Shown: one piece after another, positions 45,073 through 52,187 of the stretch
Layout: each line of letters starts with the position of its first letter
Position numbering within the stretch: the stretch's first letter is position 1
Source: a virus
Reading direction: 5' to 3' (one strand)
IMG/VR virus record: IMGVR_UViG_3300005096_000103
Coordinates: 62,001 to 126,000 of that record
DNA: 64,000 bases
The notes under the pieces: model-generated
What the model was told of the DNA's origin: nothing
The model's database searches: none
The model's input: only the letters and a program-made list of their open reading frames with translations
Program-made: the position numbers and the translations under genes

Positions 45073-45273
45073 ATGCCTAACAACAAACGGAAAGTCCCAC
45101 GCTTACCAAAGACGATGGACGAGATAGACTACATGGGGTTTGAAATGCTAGATGCCATGGCTCGCGGTGAAGATGGCTACGAAGCATCCCGCATACGTGG
45201 GCAAGACCTAGTCGTGAACTGGAAGTCCATCACGCTGGAGTCGCTGCCTAAGGAGCCAGAAGATGCCACGTAA
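45073..45273 (+). CDS. Small hypothetical protein (66 aa) with borrowed C-terminus
   Basis: The N-terminal ~40 residues are unrelated to the neighbours, but the end GQDLVVNWKSITLESLPK resembles the last strand GSDLVVTWKSVTILPK of the preceding protein at both protein and DNA level. It may be a chimera made by partial duplication. It overlaps the next gene by 11 nt. Unknown. Confidence 0.55.
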   Translation: MPNNKRKVPRLPKTMDEIDYMGFEMLDAMARGEDGYEASRIRGQDLVVNWKSITLESLPKEPEDAT

Positions 45274-45559
45274 CCCAAGACTCTCACAAGACGCACAAGG
45301 CAAGTGGAAGCGTCAAAAGATGCCCGAGGCCCCTAAGTGGACCGTCACATATCCAGGACAGTCTAAACCTATGGCCGTTCGCGCTGCTAAGCGGCGGGAT
45401 GCTACGGAAGAGGCTGCACAGCGTATCTTTCGCCGTGAGGGCATTGACGTGTTCCCCCTGGACGTGACGGTACAGCGTACAGACAAGTCTAAGTCTTGGA
45501 CTTTTAACGTTAGGGCTGTTGTTCAGATGGTAGACTTTCGGTTGGTTAAGCAGTTCTAG
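45263..45559 (+). CDS. Small basic hypothetical protein (98 aa)
   Basis: ATG 45263 with AAGGAG upstream, inside the previous gene. Very basic N-terminal half (NPRLSQDAQGKWKRQKMPEA; AAKRRDATEEAAQRIFRR), so DNA or RNA binding is possible. Ends in a strand region WTFNVRAVVQMVDFRLV. Last gene before a strong terminator. Confidence 0.65.
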   Translation: MPRNPRLSQDAQGKWKRQKMPEAPKWTVTYPGQSKPMAVRAAKRRDATEEAAQRIFRREGIDVFPLDVTVQRTDKSKSWTFNVRAVVQMVDFRLVKQF

Positions 45560-45584
45560 CGCTTAATACACCGTAGTACTGTTA

Positions 45585-45624
45585 GGCATCTTGAGACTTT
45601 GGTCTTGAGGTGTCTTTTTTTTTT
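45585..45624 (+). terminator. Intrinsic terminator with a 10-T run
   Basis: GGCATCTTGAGAC (45585-45597) pairs with GTCTTGAGGTGTC (45602-45614) with some G-U pairs, then ten T (45615-45624). It ends the virion-like block. GTATACT directly after the T run could be a -10 for the next gene. Confidence 0.9.
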
Positions 45625-45680
45625 GTATACTACCTAGTAGTCTACACCTAACAAGCTACACCTTATAGGAGCAAAGACTT

Positions 45681-46004
45681 ATGGACACTGATCCAGATCT
45701 CGTAAACGCACTGTCAAGTATGTGTTACCGTAGACAAGGAACCACTAACGTCTGGGCTAAACCTGTGGCTCACCACTTGTTTGTCCTCGACGTAGAGACT
45801 ATGGAGTGGTCAAACTGGTTTATTGGCCGTGAAGAGGAGGAGAAGTGTATTTGGGAGACAAAAGTTCTTAGCTTGCCCGAGGGTGATAGCGACGCAACGT
45901 ACCTATCCTGTTTGAAGGAGATTGAACGGTATACACGACTTTGGATGGGTAGCTCAGGTCCTAAAGGCTTACACCTTAAATCTGAATACGAATTCGACTT
46001 GTGA
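45681..46004 (+). CDS. Hypothetical protein (107 aa)
   Basis: ATG 45681 with AGGAG upstream. Acidic, Trp-rich (VETMEWSNWFIGREEEEKCI). A single gene between a terminator and a TGGTATAAG promoter. No family recognised. Confidence 0.68.
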   Translation: MDTDPDLVNALSSMCYRRQGTTNVWAKPVAHHLFVLDVETMEWSNWFIGREEEEKCIWETKVLSLPEGDSDATYLSCLKEIERYTRLWMGSSGPKGLHLKSEYEFDL

Positions 46005-46027
46005 GGGAGATAAGCCCTACCTTTAAT

Positions 46028-46036
46028 TGGTATAAG
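46028..46036 (+). promoter_or_regulatory. TGGTATAAG promoter candidate
   Basis: TGGTATAAG begins 24 bases after the previous stop and 112 bases before family member C. The leader has repeated TACGTA motifs and a possible pseudoknot next to the Shine-Dalgarno site. Confidence 0.6.
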
Positions 46037-46084
46037 ATAGTGTACGTATCATCTACGTATAACTACGCGACACTCTAACGTCTT

Positions 46085-46133
46085 ACTTGCCCAATAAGGG
46101 GTTTAAAAGTTGAGACTATGTCGCAAGTCCCTT
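46085..46133 (+). promoter_or_regulatory. Possible H-type pseudoknot beside the ribosome-binding site
   Basis: ACTTGC (46085-46090) can pair with GCAAGT (46123-46128), and AAGGG (46097-46101 region) in its loop can pair with CCCTT (46129-46133). Together these give pseudoknot topology directly before the Shine-Dalgarno GGAGGG (46135-46140). This is a pattern read by eye and not energy-tested. Confidence 0.35.
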
Positions 46134-46147
46134 AGGAGGGATATACT

Positions 46148-47062
46148 ATGGACAACACTCAAACTGAGACAACTATCGCCGTAAGTAACAACAACGCCAC
46201 TTCGGTGGCACTGAGCCAGCTCCGGGAGGAGGAGAGAGCCGCCCACGCGGCTTACGTGGATACCCCGTCGCCCCCGGCGTTTACGCCGCTGGGGGATCCG
46301 AGGGTCGTAGCATTCGAGGACGCTCGGATCAATTTCGACGCGGCGAGGGACGAGCTCCAGGAGGGGTTGTACACCGCTGTCACTTCCGGCGTCGCCATCT
46401 CACCCTCCGTTCTGGAGGAGTGCCCGTGGCATCTCGTCCGGGGGAGGGGTAGTTGGGGCGCGGTGGGGAGGACTGTGACTGCGTCCGTGGCGGAGGGGGT
46501 CTTCCCTCTAGTCCTGACCGCCCTCCTGGGCGATCACTGGTCGTTAGAGTCCTGGCCGTACGGGTTCGGAGGGGCGTCCTCGCCTCCTGAGGAGTCGTAC
46601 TGGTACAGTGCAACCCGTCATGTCGGCGAGGACATAGAGATGTCCGAGTCCCTCAAGACGAGGGTGTACATAACCACGTCGGGAAGAATGAGAGTCACCG
46701 TCGAGCCCGATGGCTCGGTGACCATCGGCCTCCATACGTCGGTGGGGATGGACGATCTCCTCGACGCCACGTCGAATTCGACGCCACGTAAAGATGTATG
46801 CTACTTCGCCGTGGAGTTCTCCCCATCTGGGGGGATCACCGCCCTCTGGGGAGACAGGGGCCTGTGGACGAGCAGCCGCCTGTCCCACCTGGTCCAGTAC
46901 ATCCTGCCGGCCATGTCCGTCGCAGGGTTTGCGAGCACTCCCCTCGTGGAGGCGCTCGTTGCCTCCACCAATTACTCACTCCCACGTGGGAGTGAGGACT
47001 TCTTCGCTCGGCTTGAGGAGTGGGGGGCTCAGCCCCTCACTCGCCTCGACTACACAAAGTAG
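46148..47062 (+). CDS. Unknown paralogous family member C (304 aa), GC-rich codons
   Basis: Same family as 40913, 41619 and 53165: core GVFPLVLTALLGDHWSLESW, a middle region KTRVYITTSGRMRVTVEPDG, and C-terminal LWTSSRLSHLVQYILPAMSV. Unlike every neighbour, its third positions are overwhelmingly G/C, and GC content is far higher than the ~45-50% around it. Codons at the first ~20 residues look like the rest of the phage. This suggests recent acquisition from a GC-rich relative or strong selection. A 12-bp direct repeat around palindrome CGTCGAATTCGACG lies at 46761-46789. Function unknown. Confidence 0.72.
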   Translation: MDNTQTETTIAVSNNNATSVALSQLREEERAAHAAYVDTPSPPAFTPLGDPRVVAFEDARINFDAARDELQEGLYTAVTSGVAISPSVLEECPWHLVRGRGSWGAVGRTVTASVAEGVFPLVLTALLGDHWSLESWPYGFGGASSPPEESYWYSATRHVGEDIEMSESLKTRVYITTSGRMRVTVEPDGSVTIGLHTSVGMDDLLDATSNSTPRKDVCYFAVEFSPSGGITALWGDRGLWTSSRLSHLVQYILPAMSVAGFASTPLVEALVASTNYSLPRGSEDFFARLEEWGAQPLTRLDYTK

Positions 47063-47088
47063 TCTCCTGCCTTTCTTCTCGCCTTCTC

Positions 47089-47135
47089 GGCGTCTACAGT
47101 TTTCAAAAACTGTGGGCGCCTTCCTCTCTTTTTAG
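47089..47135 (+). terminator. Intrinsic terminator after member C
   Basis: GGCGTCTACAGTTTT pairs with AAAACTGTGGGCGCC (ending 47120) with two G-U pairs, then TTCCTCTCTTTTT. It separates member C from the next TGGTATAAG promoter. Confidence 0.85.
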
Positions 47136-47158
47136 CTGTGCTAGCCTAGCTAAATACC

Positions 47159-47167
47159 TGGTATAAG
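47159..47167 (+). promoter_or_regulatory. TGGTATAAG promoter candidate
   Basis: Lies 24 bases after the terminator and 49 bases before a small GTG gene with six TDVA repeats. No clear -35. Confidence 0.6.
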
Positions 47168-47215
47168 AAGGCAATTGGAACCTATGTATATTATACCTCT
47201 ATAGGGTGCTTAATT

Positions 47216-47335
47216 GTGGCTTCCGCGAAACCTACCGATGTCGCTACCGATGTCGCTACCGATGTCGCTACCGATGTCGCTACCGATGTCGCTACCGATG
47301 TCGTAGGTGCTACGCCAGGTAGACTCTTTACGTAG
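47216..47335 (+). CDS. Small TDVA-repeat peptide (39 aa) over a 12-bp repeat array
   Basis: GTG 47216 opens a 39-residue frame MASAKP followed by six TDV(A/V) repeats and GATPGRLFT. The DNA is six units of ACCGATGTCGCT (47234-47305; the last ends GTA). A weak Shine-Dalgarno (TAGGG) precedes it. It may be a real small protein, or the array may act as DNA (binding sites with partial dyad ACCGA-TG-TCGCT), with the frame kept by the 12-bp period. The 55 bases after it hold an 11-bp repeat TTATATTAACC (twice) and AGGAG for the next gene. Confidence 0.45.
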   Translation: MASAKPTDVATDVATDVATDVATDVATDVVGATPGRLFT

Positions 47336-47390
47336 TAATAGAGGCACCTTATATTAACCTTATATTAACCTTAACTTAGGAGACAAAACA

Positions 47391-47810
47391 ATGGGAAACT
47401 CAGCTAACGCAACACTATGTTACGGGATACGAATTGATGTCGGTGCTATTGAATCGTGTTTCTATGAACCTAGCGACATTGGGCACATTAGTCATGATGG
47501 CGCAGGTCTCCATGGATTTTCCGTAGAAAGACTGTGTGAGTGGATTGACGATAACTTAACCTCTAAATTAAAGACTATCGAGTTTCGTATGGTCTCAGGG
47601 GATCCAGATGGTAATAACAAAGATAATTCCTGGCTGCTCGTAGTGTCAGACACTATCGTTACAGCTGACTGGGAGGGTCTTGAGTCTCTTGACACTACAG
47701 ATTTTGCGTCAGTGCCTCTCCGCGACGTTGTACTTGCTCAAATAACTTTAGCTTTGGACCTTCCTACTGTGGGTGTCGCAGGATGGAAGCTAGGCGCTAC
47801 TACTACTTAA
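47391..47810 (+). CDS. Hypothetical protein (139 aa)
   Basis: ATG 47391 with AGGAG upstream. Acidic alpha/beta protein (GFSVERLCEWIDDNLTSKLK; NSWLLVVSDTIVTADWEGLE). No recognised domain. First larger gene after the 47159 promoter. Confidence 0.7.
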   Translation: MGNSANATLCYGIRIDVGAIESCFYEPSDIGHISHDGAGLHGFSVERLCEWIDDNLTSKLKTIEFRMVSGDPDGNNKDNSWLLVVSDTIVTADWEGLESLDTTDFASVPLRDVVLAQITLALDLPTVGVAGWKLGATTT

Positions 47811-47826
47811 CTAGAGGGGATACACT

Positions 47827-48195
47827 GTGAAACACTTCACTAAAGATCAAATATTAGATATAGTCTCACCTAAAGACCTCGAAGGTCTAAATCGTGAGGA
47901 AATCTACAACCTGTCACTCCAGTGGTTTGCTGCGATGAGTGACTATTGCACTGAACGTGCTGGAGAAGCTATGAAATTTTATAACCGTTTAGACGAAGGT
48001 ATCAAAGGTAAGAAGTTTAGAGACGAAGGGGACTTACTCTTTAAACGCTCTCTTCTAGAGGTTTTGGAATATGATATCATACACATCTGTATGAATAATA
48101 TGCTCACATATGGTAAGTCTATCAAGATTACTGAGACGTTTAGGGAAGAACACGGTGGATTCTTATCCAGGGAGAAATTCAATGCCAATTCTTAA
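47827..48195 (+). CDS. Hypothetical helical protein (122 aa)
   Basis: GTG 47827 with GAGGGG upstream. Mostly helical, charged protein (YNRLDEGIKGKKFRDEGDLL). Overlaps the next gene by 14 nt. Unknown. Confidence 0.66.
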   Translation: MKHFTKDQILDIVSPKDLEGLNREEIYNLSLQWFAAMSDYCTERAGEAMKFYNRLDEGIKGKKFRDEGDLLFKRSLLEVLEYDIIHICMNNMLTYGKSIKITETFREEHGGFLSREKFNANS

Positions 48196-48487
48196 CACAG
48201 AGTCTGAGGTTAATGCGCCTGCTAAGCGTGGATCAATTCCTGAAGCCACTATCATGGCTATATCATCGCTGTTACTCTCCTTCGTTACAGTCCCATCAAT
48301 ATTCTGTTTGATTGGTTACGGATCTGGCATTGTGTCAGTGATGCTGACTGTACTCGTCTACGTTAAGTACCGTAAAGGTTCAGCGACTCTATCTGATGTC
48401 ATCGTAGCATTGACTGGAGCTATCGTGTCCATATTCGTCATGGTAGCTTATACTATGCTGTTCATCTCTAACATGCCCGCGCCTTAA
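48182..48487 (+). CDS. Small two-segment membrane protein (101 aa)
   Basis: ATG 48182 has GGGAG upstream inside the previous gene. A soluble N-terminus, then strongly hydrophobic stretches (MAISSLLLSFVTVPSIFCLI; IVSVMLTVLVYV; VALTGAIVSIFVMVAYTMLF), so 3 membrane passes are likely, with a short basic loop KYRKGS. Inner-membrane phage protein of unknown role (holin-like or superinfection functions possible). Confidence 0.68.
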   Translation: MPILNTESEVNAPAKRGSIPEATIMAISSLLLSFVTVPSIFCLIGYGSGIVSVMLTVLVYVKYRKGSATLSDVIVALTGAIVSIFVMVAYTMLFISNMPAP

Positions 48488-48499
48488 GAAGGTTGTAAT

Positions 48500-48763
48500 A
48501 TGTCTAGTGAGAAGAAGTCACCGTCTGAAAAACTTAACATGCATATGTACTACCGCATCGCAAGTAAAGACCTAACAATGATCTACTCGAACCAGGATCA
48601 CCCTACGCTAGCGCGGAGAGTAGTCAAGTTACTACCGCATCCGTATCCCTGGGTTGTAGATGAAGAGATAGTCTACACGTATATACCTGGTAGTTCGTTA
48701 GACTTGGAACGTATGCGTACTAAGCTTGCTGAAGCAGGGTTTACACTAGAAGAGGAGGTTTAA
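48500..48763 (+). CDS. Small hypothetical protein (87 aa)
   Basis: ATG 48500 with AAGG upstream. Soluble, mixed charge (MYYRIASKDLTMIYSNQDHP). Stop TAA lies in a 10-bp repeat GGAGGTTTAA/GGAGGTTTAG that also makes the next Shine-Dalgarno site. Confidence 0.65.
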   Translation: MSSEKKSPSEKLNMHMYYRIASKDLTMIYSNQDHPTLARRVVKLLPHPYPWVVDEEIVYTYIPGSSLDLERMRTKLAEAGFTLEEEV

Positions 48764-48777
48764 GGAGGTTTAGTTCT

Positions 48778-48948
48778 ATGAGATATTTACGCTGTAGGAT
48801 TCGTGGTGCTGTAAAGAAGGTACGTATAAATGCGACTAACTGGTTTATGGATGTTAGTGATGATCTTAGCTTGTCGGTTAGATTGTTCTTACTGTTACTC
48901 ACGGCTGTGTCCTTCGTTGTATTCCTCTATGCACTCATAATGTACTAA
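48778..48948 (+). CDS. Small single-pass membrane protein (56 aa)
   Basis: ATG 48778 with a perfect AAGGAGG upstream encodes MRYLRCRIRGAVKKVRINAT, then an acidic turn, then a C-terminal membrane segment (LFLLLLTAVSFVVFLYALIM). Basic N-terminus inside, so C-terminus out. Short length hides it from most searches. Unknown role. Confidence 0.65.
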   Translation: MRYLRCRIRGAVKKVRINATNWFMDVSDDLSLSVRLFLLLLTAVSFVVFLYALIMY

Positions 48949-48960
48949 CGGAGATCAAAA

Positions 48961-49593
48961 ATGACTAAGACGACTAACAAACAAAACCAGGTATTCCTTG
49001 GCGACCTACCTGATCACCTATTCGACTTCGTAAAAGAGGCAGGTACCGTTGCTGTTGACATCGAGACAACAGGTCTTAATTGGCGTAGCGAGATCATTTG
49101 TACTTGCCAGTTGAGAATACCACAGCATCCAGGTTGGATCGTGAAGATGAGTCGAGACATCAAACCCTTAAACCTCGCTGTCATCATCGAGTCGAAACAC
49201 ATAACAAAAATCTTCCACCATGCTATGTTCGACCTATGCTTCATGGCGCATTGTTGGAGTGTGGTTCCTAATAATATCCAGTGTACGAAAATCATGGCAA
49301 AGATTACCAGGATTATCTCAACTAGTCTTAAAGACCTACTAAAAGGCCTACTTGGCGTCTCCCTGATTAAAGACCCTAACATCCGCTGTGGTGACTGGCG
49401 GGCTGAGGTTCTTAGTCCTGAGCAGATTAAGTACGCTTTACACGACGTAAAGTATCTCATAGAATTACGGGATGTCCTACGTAGACCTCTTATAGAAAGC
49501 TCAAAGCTTGAATTAGCTGAGAGCTGTTTCAACTTTATCCCCTCAAGGGTTGTATTAGAGATACAGGGCTATGGCGACGTCTTCAAGTACTGA
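48961..49593 (+). CDS. DEDDy 3'-5' exonuclease (PolA/RNase D exo-domain type)
   Basis: 210 residues. VDIETTGL gives D33 and E35, HHAMFDL gives D91, and YALHDVKYL gives Y158 and D162, a full DEDDy set. The order and size (~200) match a stand-alone proofreading domain of family A DNA polymerase or RNase D. It trims 3' ends of DNA or RNA. A polymerase was not found in this window. Overlaps the next gene by 23 nt. Confidence 0.88.
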   Translation: MTKTTNKQNQVFLGDLPDHLFDFVKEAGTVAVDIETTGLNWRSEIICTCQLRIPQHPGWIVKMSRDIKPLNLAVIIESKHITKIFHHAMFDLCFMAHCWSVVPNNIQCTKIMAKITRIISTSLKDLLKGLLGVSLIKDPNIRCGDWRAEVLSPEQIKYALHDVKYLIELRDVLRRPLIESSKLELAESCFNFIPSRVVLEIQGYGDVFKY

Positions 49594-49969
49594 TATTAAG
49601 AATCCTGATATTAAGAATCCAATAGTCCCCCTACGTCCACGAGGTCTTGGACTTGGACTCGAAACGATGCCAGGATGTTTTGTCTGTGGTGGCTGCACAG
49701 ATATGTATAATAACCTGTCAGCCTTTGTCGAAACTAAAGAAGAGGGGGAGAGAGCTGTAGCGATGTTCACTCAGGGAGCTAAGCTTGACTACCGACCTCA
49801 GGAGCCTAACTGGATACAAGTTAAGGTAGGCGCGTGTGACACACATCTGGAGAATCTAGTGTGGCTCCTAGACATGATCGAGGAGTCTAAAGGAATCTGT
49901 GCTGAGACAGTTTACATCTGTTCGGACGAGACAATTCATCTCTGCTCTAGAGTAGACAGCGAGGAGTAA
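49571..49969 (+). CDS. Hypothetical protein with CxxC pair (132 aa)
   Basis: ATG 49571 inside the exonuclease gene. Residues about 7-17 are a doubled DIKNP from a 15-bp DNA repeat (49591-49620) whose first three bases are the exonuclease stop codon. Then GCFVCGGCTD (CxxC-like) and an acidic C-terminal half. Metal binding possible. The repeat has lengthened the N-terminus. Confidence 0.62.
   Translation: MATSSSTDIKNPDIKNPIVPLRPRGLGLGLETMPGCFVCGGCTDMYNNLSAFVETKEEGERAVAMFTQGAKLDYRPQEPNWIQVKVGACDTHLENLVWLLDMIEESKGICAETVYICSDETIHLCSRVDSEE
49591..49620 (+). repeat. 15-bp tandem repeat starting with a stop codon
   Basis: TGATATTAAGAATCC twice (49591-49605, 49606-49620). The first TGA ends the exonuclease; in the overlapping gene the repeat codes DIKNP twice. 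Confidence 0.92.
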
Positions 49970-49970
49970 T

Positions 49971-50537
49971 ATGACACCTTATGAAGAATACGGACCGAAC
50001 TCAGATCGTGACATCACCATTGACGAAGTAGGTCATATAAGGTGGGAAGTCTATAGAGGTACAGATAAATTAATAACATACTGGTCTATCGGAGACGATA
50101 CCTCTCCAGGCACCTGGACTATTATCTGTACAGGTAAGGTTGTCGGGGAACGTCTAAGTGCTAGCGACGTAGTACTAGTTGACGCTATCCTAGCGTGCAT
50201 CAAACGCTCAGAAGGTATTACATCCTCCTTAAAGTCTCACCTAGCGGTGACCTCTCCAAGCAAGTCAACATGTTCCATCACCCGTGAACGCTTAGCTAGT
50301 GCACTCGCAGACATCCCGAACCCTGCACGAACTCCAAAGGTTACAGCTATGACTATACACTGGCTTGGGGATGTTGACGTGCACTACTCCTGTGTGTTTC
50401 CTGAGGACAGGTGGCGTTTTAAGTATGGAAACGTTACAGGGTACGGGGATACACTCCGTAAATCTATAGCTGACTACGACGCTAAGCTTTCAAGGGCACT
50501 AAAAGTGTTTGAGGTGCAGTTAGTGGAAAAAGCGTGA
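49971..50537 (+). CDS. TPYxEYG family protein, copy 1 (188 aa)
   Basis: Paralog of the 53965 gene: both start TPY(E/A)EYG, then a W-rich strand region (TPGTWTIICTGKVV), a helical middle, and a matching end YSCVFPEDRWRFKYGNVTGY, then GYGDTLRKSI. No outside family recognised. Begins 1 nt after the previous stop and overlaps the next start by 4 nt (GTGA). Confidence 0.7.
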   Translation: MTPYEEYGPNSDRDITIDEVGHIRWEVYRGTDKLITYWSIGDDTSPGTWTIICTGKVVGERLSASDVVLVDAILACIKRSEGITSSLKSHLAVTSPSKSTCSITRERLASALADIPNPARTPKVTAMTIHWLGDVDVHYSCVFPEDRWRFKYGNVTGYGDTLRKSIADYDAKLSRALKVFEVQLVEKA

Positions 50538-50857
50538 GCGGAGATAGCGTGAACGAAGACATGAACCCACGACGCAAGCCAATGACGTCCCTCACACTCT
50601 TTGGGCGTCGTTGGTTTAGTAAGACCTATGGTAACTCGTACTGTAGCGTCTCAATCATTGTTAACGGTGTGCACATCACTAGAACGGACTATACAAGCGG
50701 TTACGGTGACTACTACGTACAATACGCACGCGAGTGGCTTGTAAAACTGGGTTACATCCACGAGAGCGAGAAAGACCTTCTATGGAAATACTGCCAAAAT
50801 TATGGGATAGCATACCATTATGAGGTGTGTGATGTTAGTAGGGAGAAGGACCTATAG
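50534..50857 (+). CDS. Conserved-looking phage hypothetical (107 aa)
   Basis: GTG 50534 overlaps the previous stop. Core LTLFGRRWFSKTYGNSYCSV, then TSGYGDYYVQYAREWLVKLG, a pattern I recall from small hypothetical proteins of many phages. It probably folds as a compact alpha/beta unit. Stop TAG is in copy one of a 16-bp repeat. Function unknown. Confidence 0.7.
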   Translation: MSGDSVNEDMNPRRKPMTSLTLFGRRWFSKTYGNSYCSVSIIVNGVHITRTDYTSGYGDYYVQYAREWLVKLGYIHESEKDLLWKYCQNYGIAYHYEVCDVSREKDL

Positions 50858-50890
50858 GTAGTTTGACCTGTAGGTAGTTTGACCTGTAGG
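50849..50890 (+). repeat. 16-bp tandem repeat in the gene junction
   Basis: GACCT(A/G)TAGGTAGTTT occurs at 50849-50864 and 50865-50880, with a partial third copy at 50881-50890. The previous stop is TAG 50855-50857. Each copy holds an in-place TAG. Confidence 0.9.
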
Positions 50891-50902
50891 GAGAAAGCCA
50901 AC

Positions 50903-51583
50903 ATGATGAAGCTACTTAAAGCACTAAAGAAACTAGATACTAAAATTAGCGCAGCCCTGGATGACGGCAAACCTTTCTGTGTCTCTGACAGCGATAGACA
51001 TAGAAGTAAGACACTGCCTCTACTTCATAAACTCGGATTTATAGAATATACCTACGGGCCTCTATCGATCCCTAGGACGTCCTGGTCTAAGAATATAGTC
51101 ACTCAAATTACATATGAGGGTATGGAGGCTCTAGACCTGTACGATAAGTCACAGAAAAGAAAAGCGGCGGAGAGACTAGCTAGGACAGCTACGGGTAGTA
51201 CAACTACAGCTAAACCTACACAAGTTAAACCCGTCCAAGCTGTCAAGACGCCTCGCTCCCTCGACCTACAGCTCATTACGCATAACGAGTGGCAGAATAT
51301 GTTGGGCGTAGTCGTCTACGCATTCGGCAGGGCGTTAGCCTACAGCAGAGACGAAGCAAGAGACATAGACGGACACCACACTGATTTTACTCTGAGCGAA
51401 TATACTAGCTACCTGTGTGCTATTGAGGACCTGGTTATTACCGCTCTTATGTTAGCCTCGGGTGTTGAGAGCAAGGATCTTACTCGGGCTATTACATATT
51501 TGAGGGATCGAATGTCTTCTGAACTGCTTGAGGAGGGAATGCAACGTACGGTAACGAAAGCAACCTGGGACTTTACAAAGTAA
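50903..51583 (+). CDS. Hypothetical protein (226 aa)
   Basis: ATG 50903 has AGGGAG upstream; the longer frame would start in the repeat. The N-terminal ~80 residues (LLKALKKLDTKISAALDDGK; THEGMEAL-like helix) look like a winged-helix fold. A basic linker (QKRKAAERLARTATGSTTTA) leads to a helical C-terminal domain. DNA binding is possible but unproven. Confidence 0.66.
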   Translation: MMKLLKALKKLDTKISAALDDGKPFCVSDSDRHRSKTLPLLHKLGFIEYTYGPLSIPRTSWSKNIVTQITYEGMEALDLYDKSQKRKAAERLARTATGSTTTAKPTQVKPVQAVKTPRSLDLQLITHNEWQNMLGVVVYAFGRALAYSRDEARDIDGHHTDFTLSEYTSYLCAIEDLVITALMLASGVESKDLTRAITYLRDRMSSELLEEGMQRTVTKATWDFTK

Positions 51584-51604
51584 GGGACAAAGTGGGAGAC
51601 TCTT

Positions 51605-51926
51605 ATGTCTAAAAAAAAAAGAGAAAGAGAATAAACCCAAACTTGTGATCTATACGTCGATTAAAGCTGTTGAATCTACATTGGTGATGTTCAAGGGAAA
51701 GGTCTTCTCAGTCTGTATCGGGCTGTCCACAGCCTGCGGGCTTATCGTTGGGATACTAAGCTACGACCTGACACTGTCTAAGGGACTTAACTCTATTACG
51801 CTTGGCGTAGATAATACTCTTTCAGAGTTTATACTCAAGTTAGGTTTTATGGGGATGGGTCAAGGAGTATTGCTGGGCATCATCGCGATGAGTATAATTA
51901 ATAGACTCGTAAAAGCGCGAAGTTAG
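51605..51926 (+). CDS. Membrane protein interrupted by a 10-A run (about 106 aa if slipped)
   Basis: ATG 51605 has GGGAG upstream, then TCT and ten A (51611-51620). Read as written, it stops after MSKKKRERE (TAA 51632). With one A fewer (or equivalent slippage) it runs on as MSKKKEKENKPKLVIYTSIK into the downstream frame, 106 residues in all. The downstream frame alone could start at GTG 51645 but has no ribosome site. Two membrane segments follow (VFSVCIGLSTACGLIVGIL; MGQGVLLGIIAMSIINRL). Either transcriptional slippage or a sequencing indel. Confidence 0.6.
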
Positions 51927-51954
51927 TAGCGAGACTACTAGGAGAGGGTATGTT

Positions 51955-52116
51955 ATGGCGACACAAAGCGCGCTCTACAAAGAAAAACTTGAAGAAGCCC
52001 TTGAGGCTATTGAAGCCGGCGAACCAGCTTGGCGTGTGTCAGGCTGGTTTGAAGGCAAACACTACAACTGCTTTGGTCGCGGATCTACTGCACTTAAGGC
52101 TCTGAGAGACATGTAG
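51955..52116 (+). CDS. Small hypothetical protein (53 aa)
   Basis: ATG 51955 with GGAGAGGG upstream encodes MATQSALYKEKLEEALEAIE, then EPAWRVSGWFEGKHYNCFGR and ALKALRDM. Soluble and well composed, so probably real. Unknown function. The leader TAGCGAGACTACTAGGAG is nearly repeated before the 52298 gene. Confidence 0.62.
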   Translation: MATQSALYKEKLEEALEAIEAGEPAWRVSGWFEGKHYNCFGRGSTALKALRDM

Positions 52117-52187
52117 TCTTCAGTGGTAGCTCTGAGAGATCACTGAGTTCGTGGAGTCTGTTAGAGTGGGATTCTAAAGCATAAACT

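Noticed and set aside
46544-47135. Several long alternative frames in and around the GC-rich family member
   Set aside because: High GC content removes stop codons by chance. Only the frame with family motifs is supported.
47234-47305. Possible CRISPR array
   Set aside because: The units are 12 bp and directly adjacent with no spacers, so this is a simple tandem repeat.
49014-49532. 172-residue minus-strand open frame
   Set aside because: It lies opposite the DEDDy exonuclease, whose motifs are complete; the antisense frame is a shadow.
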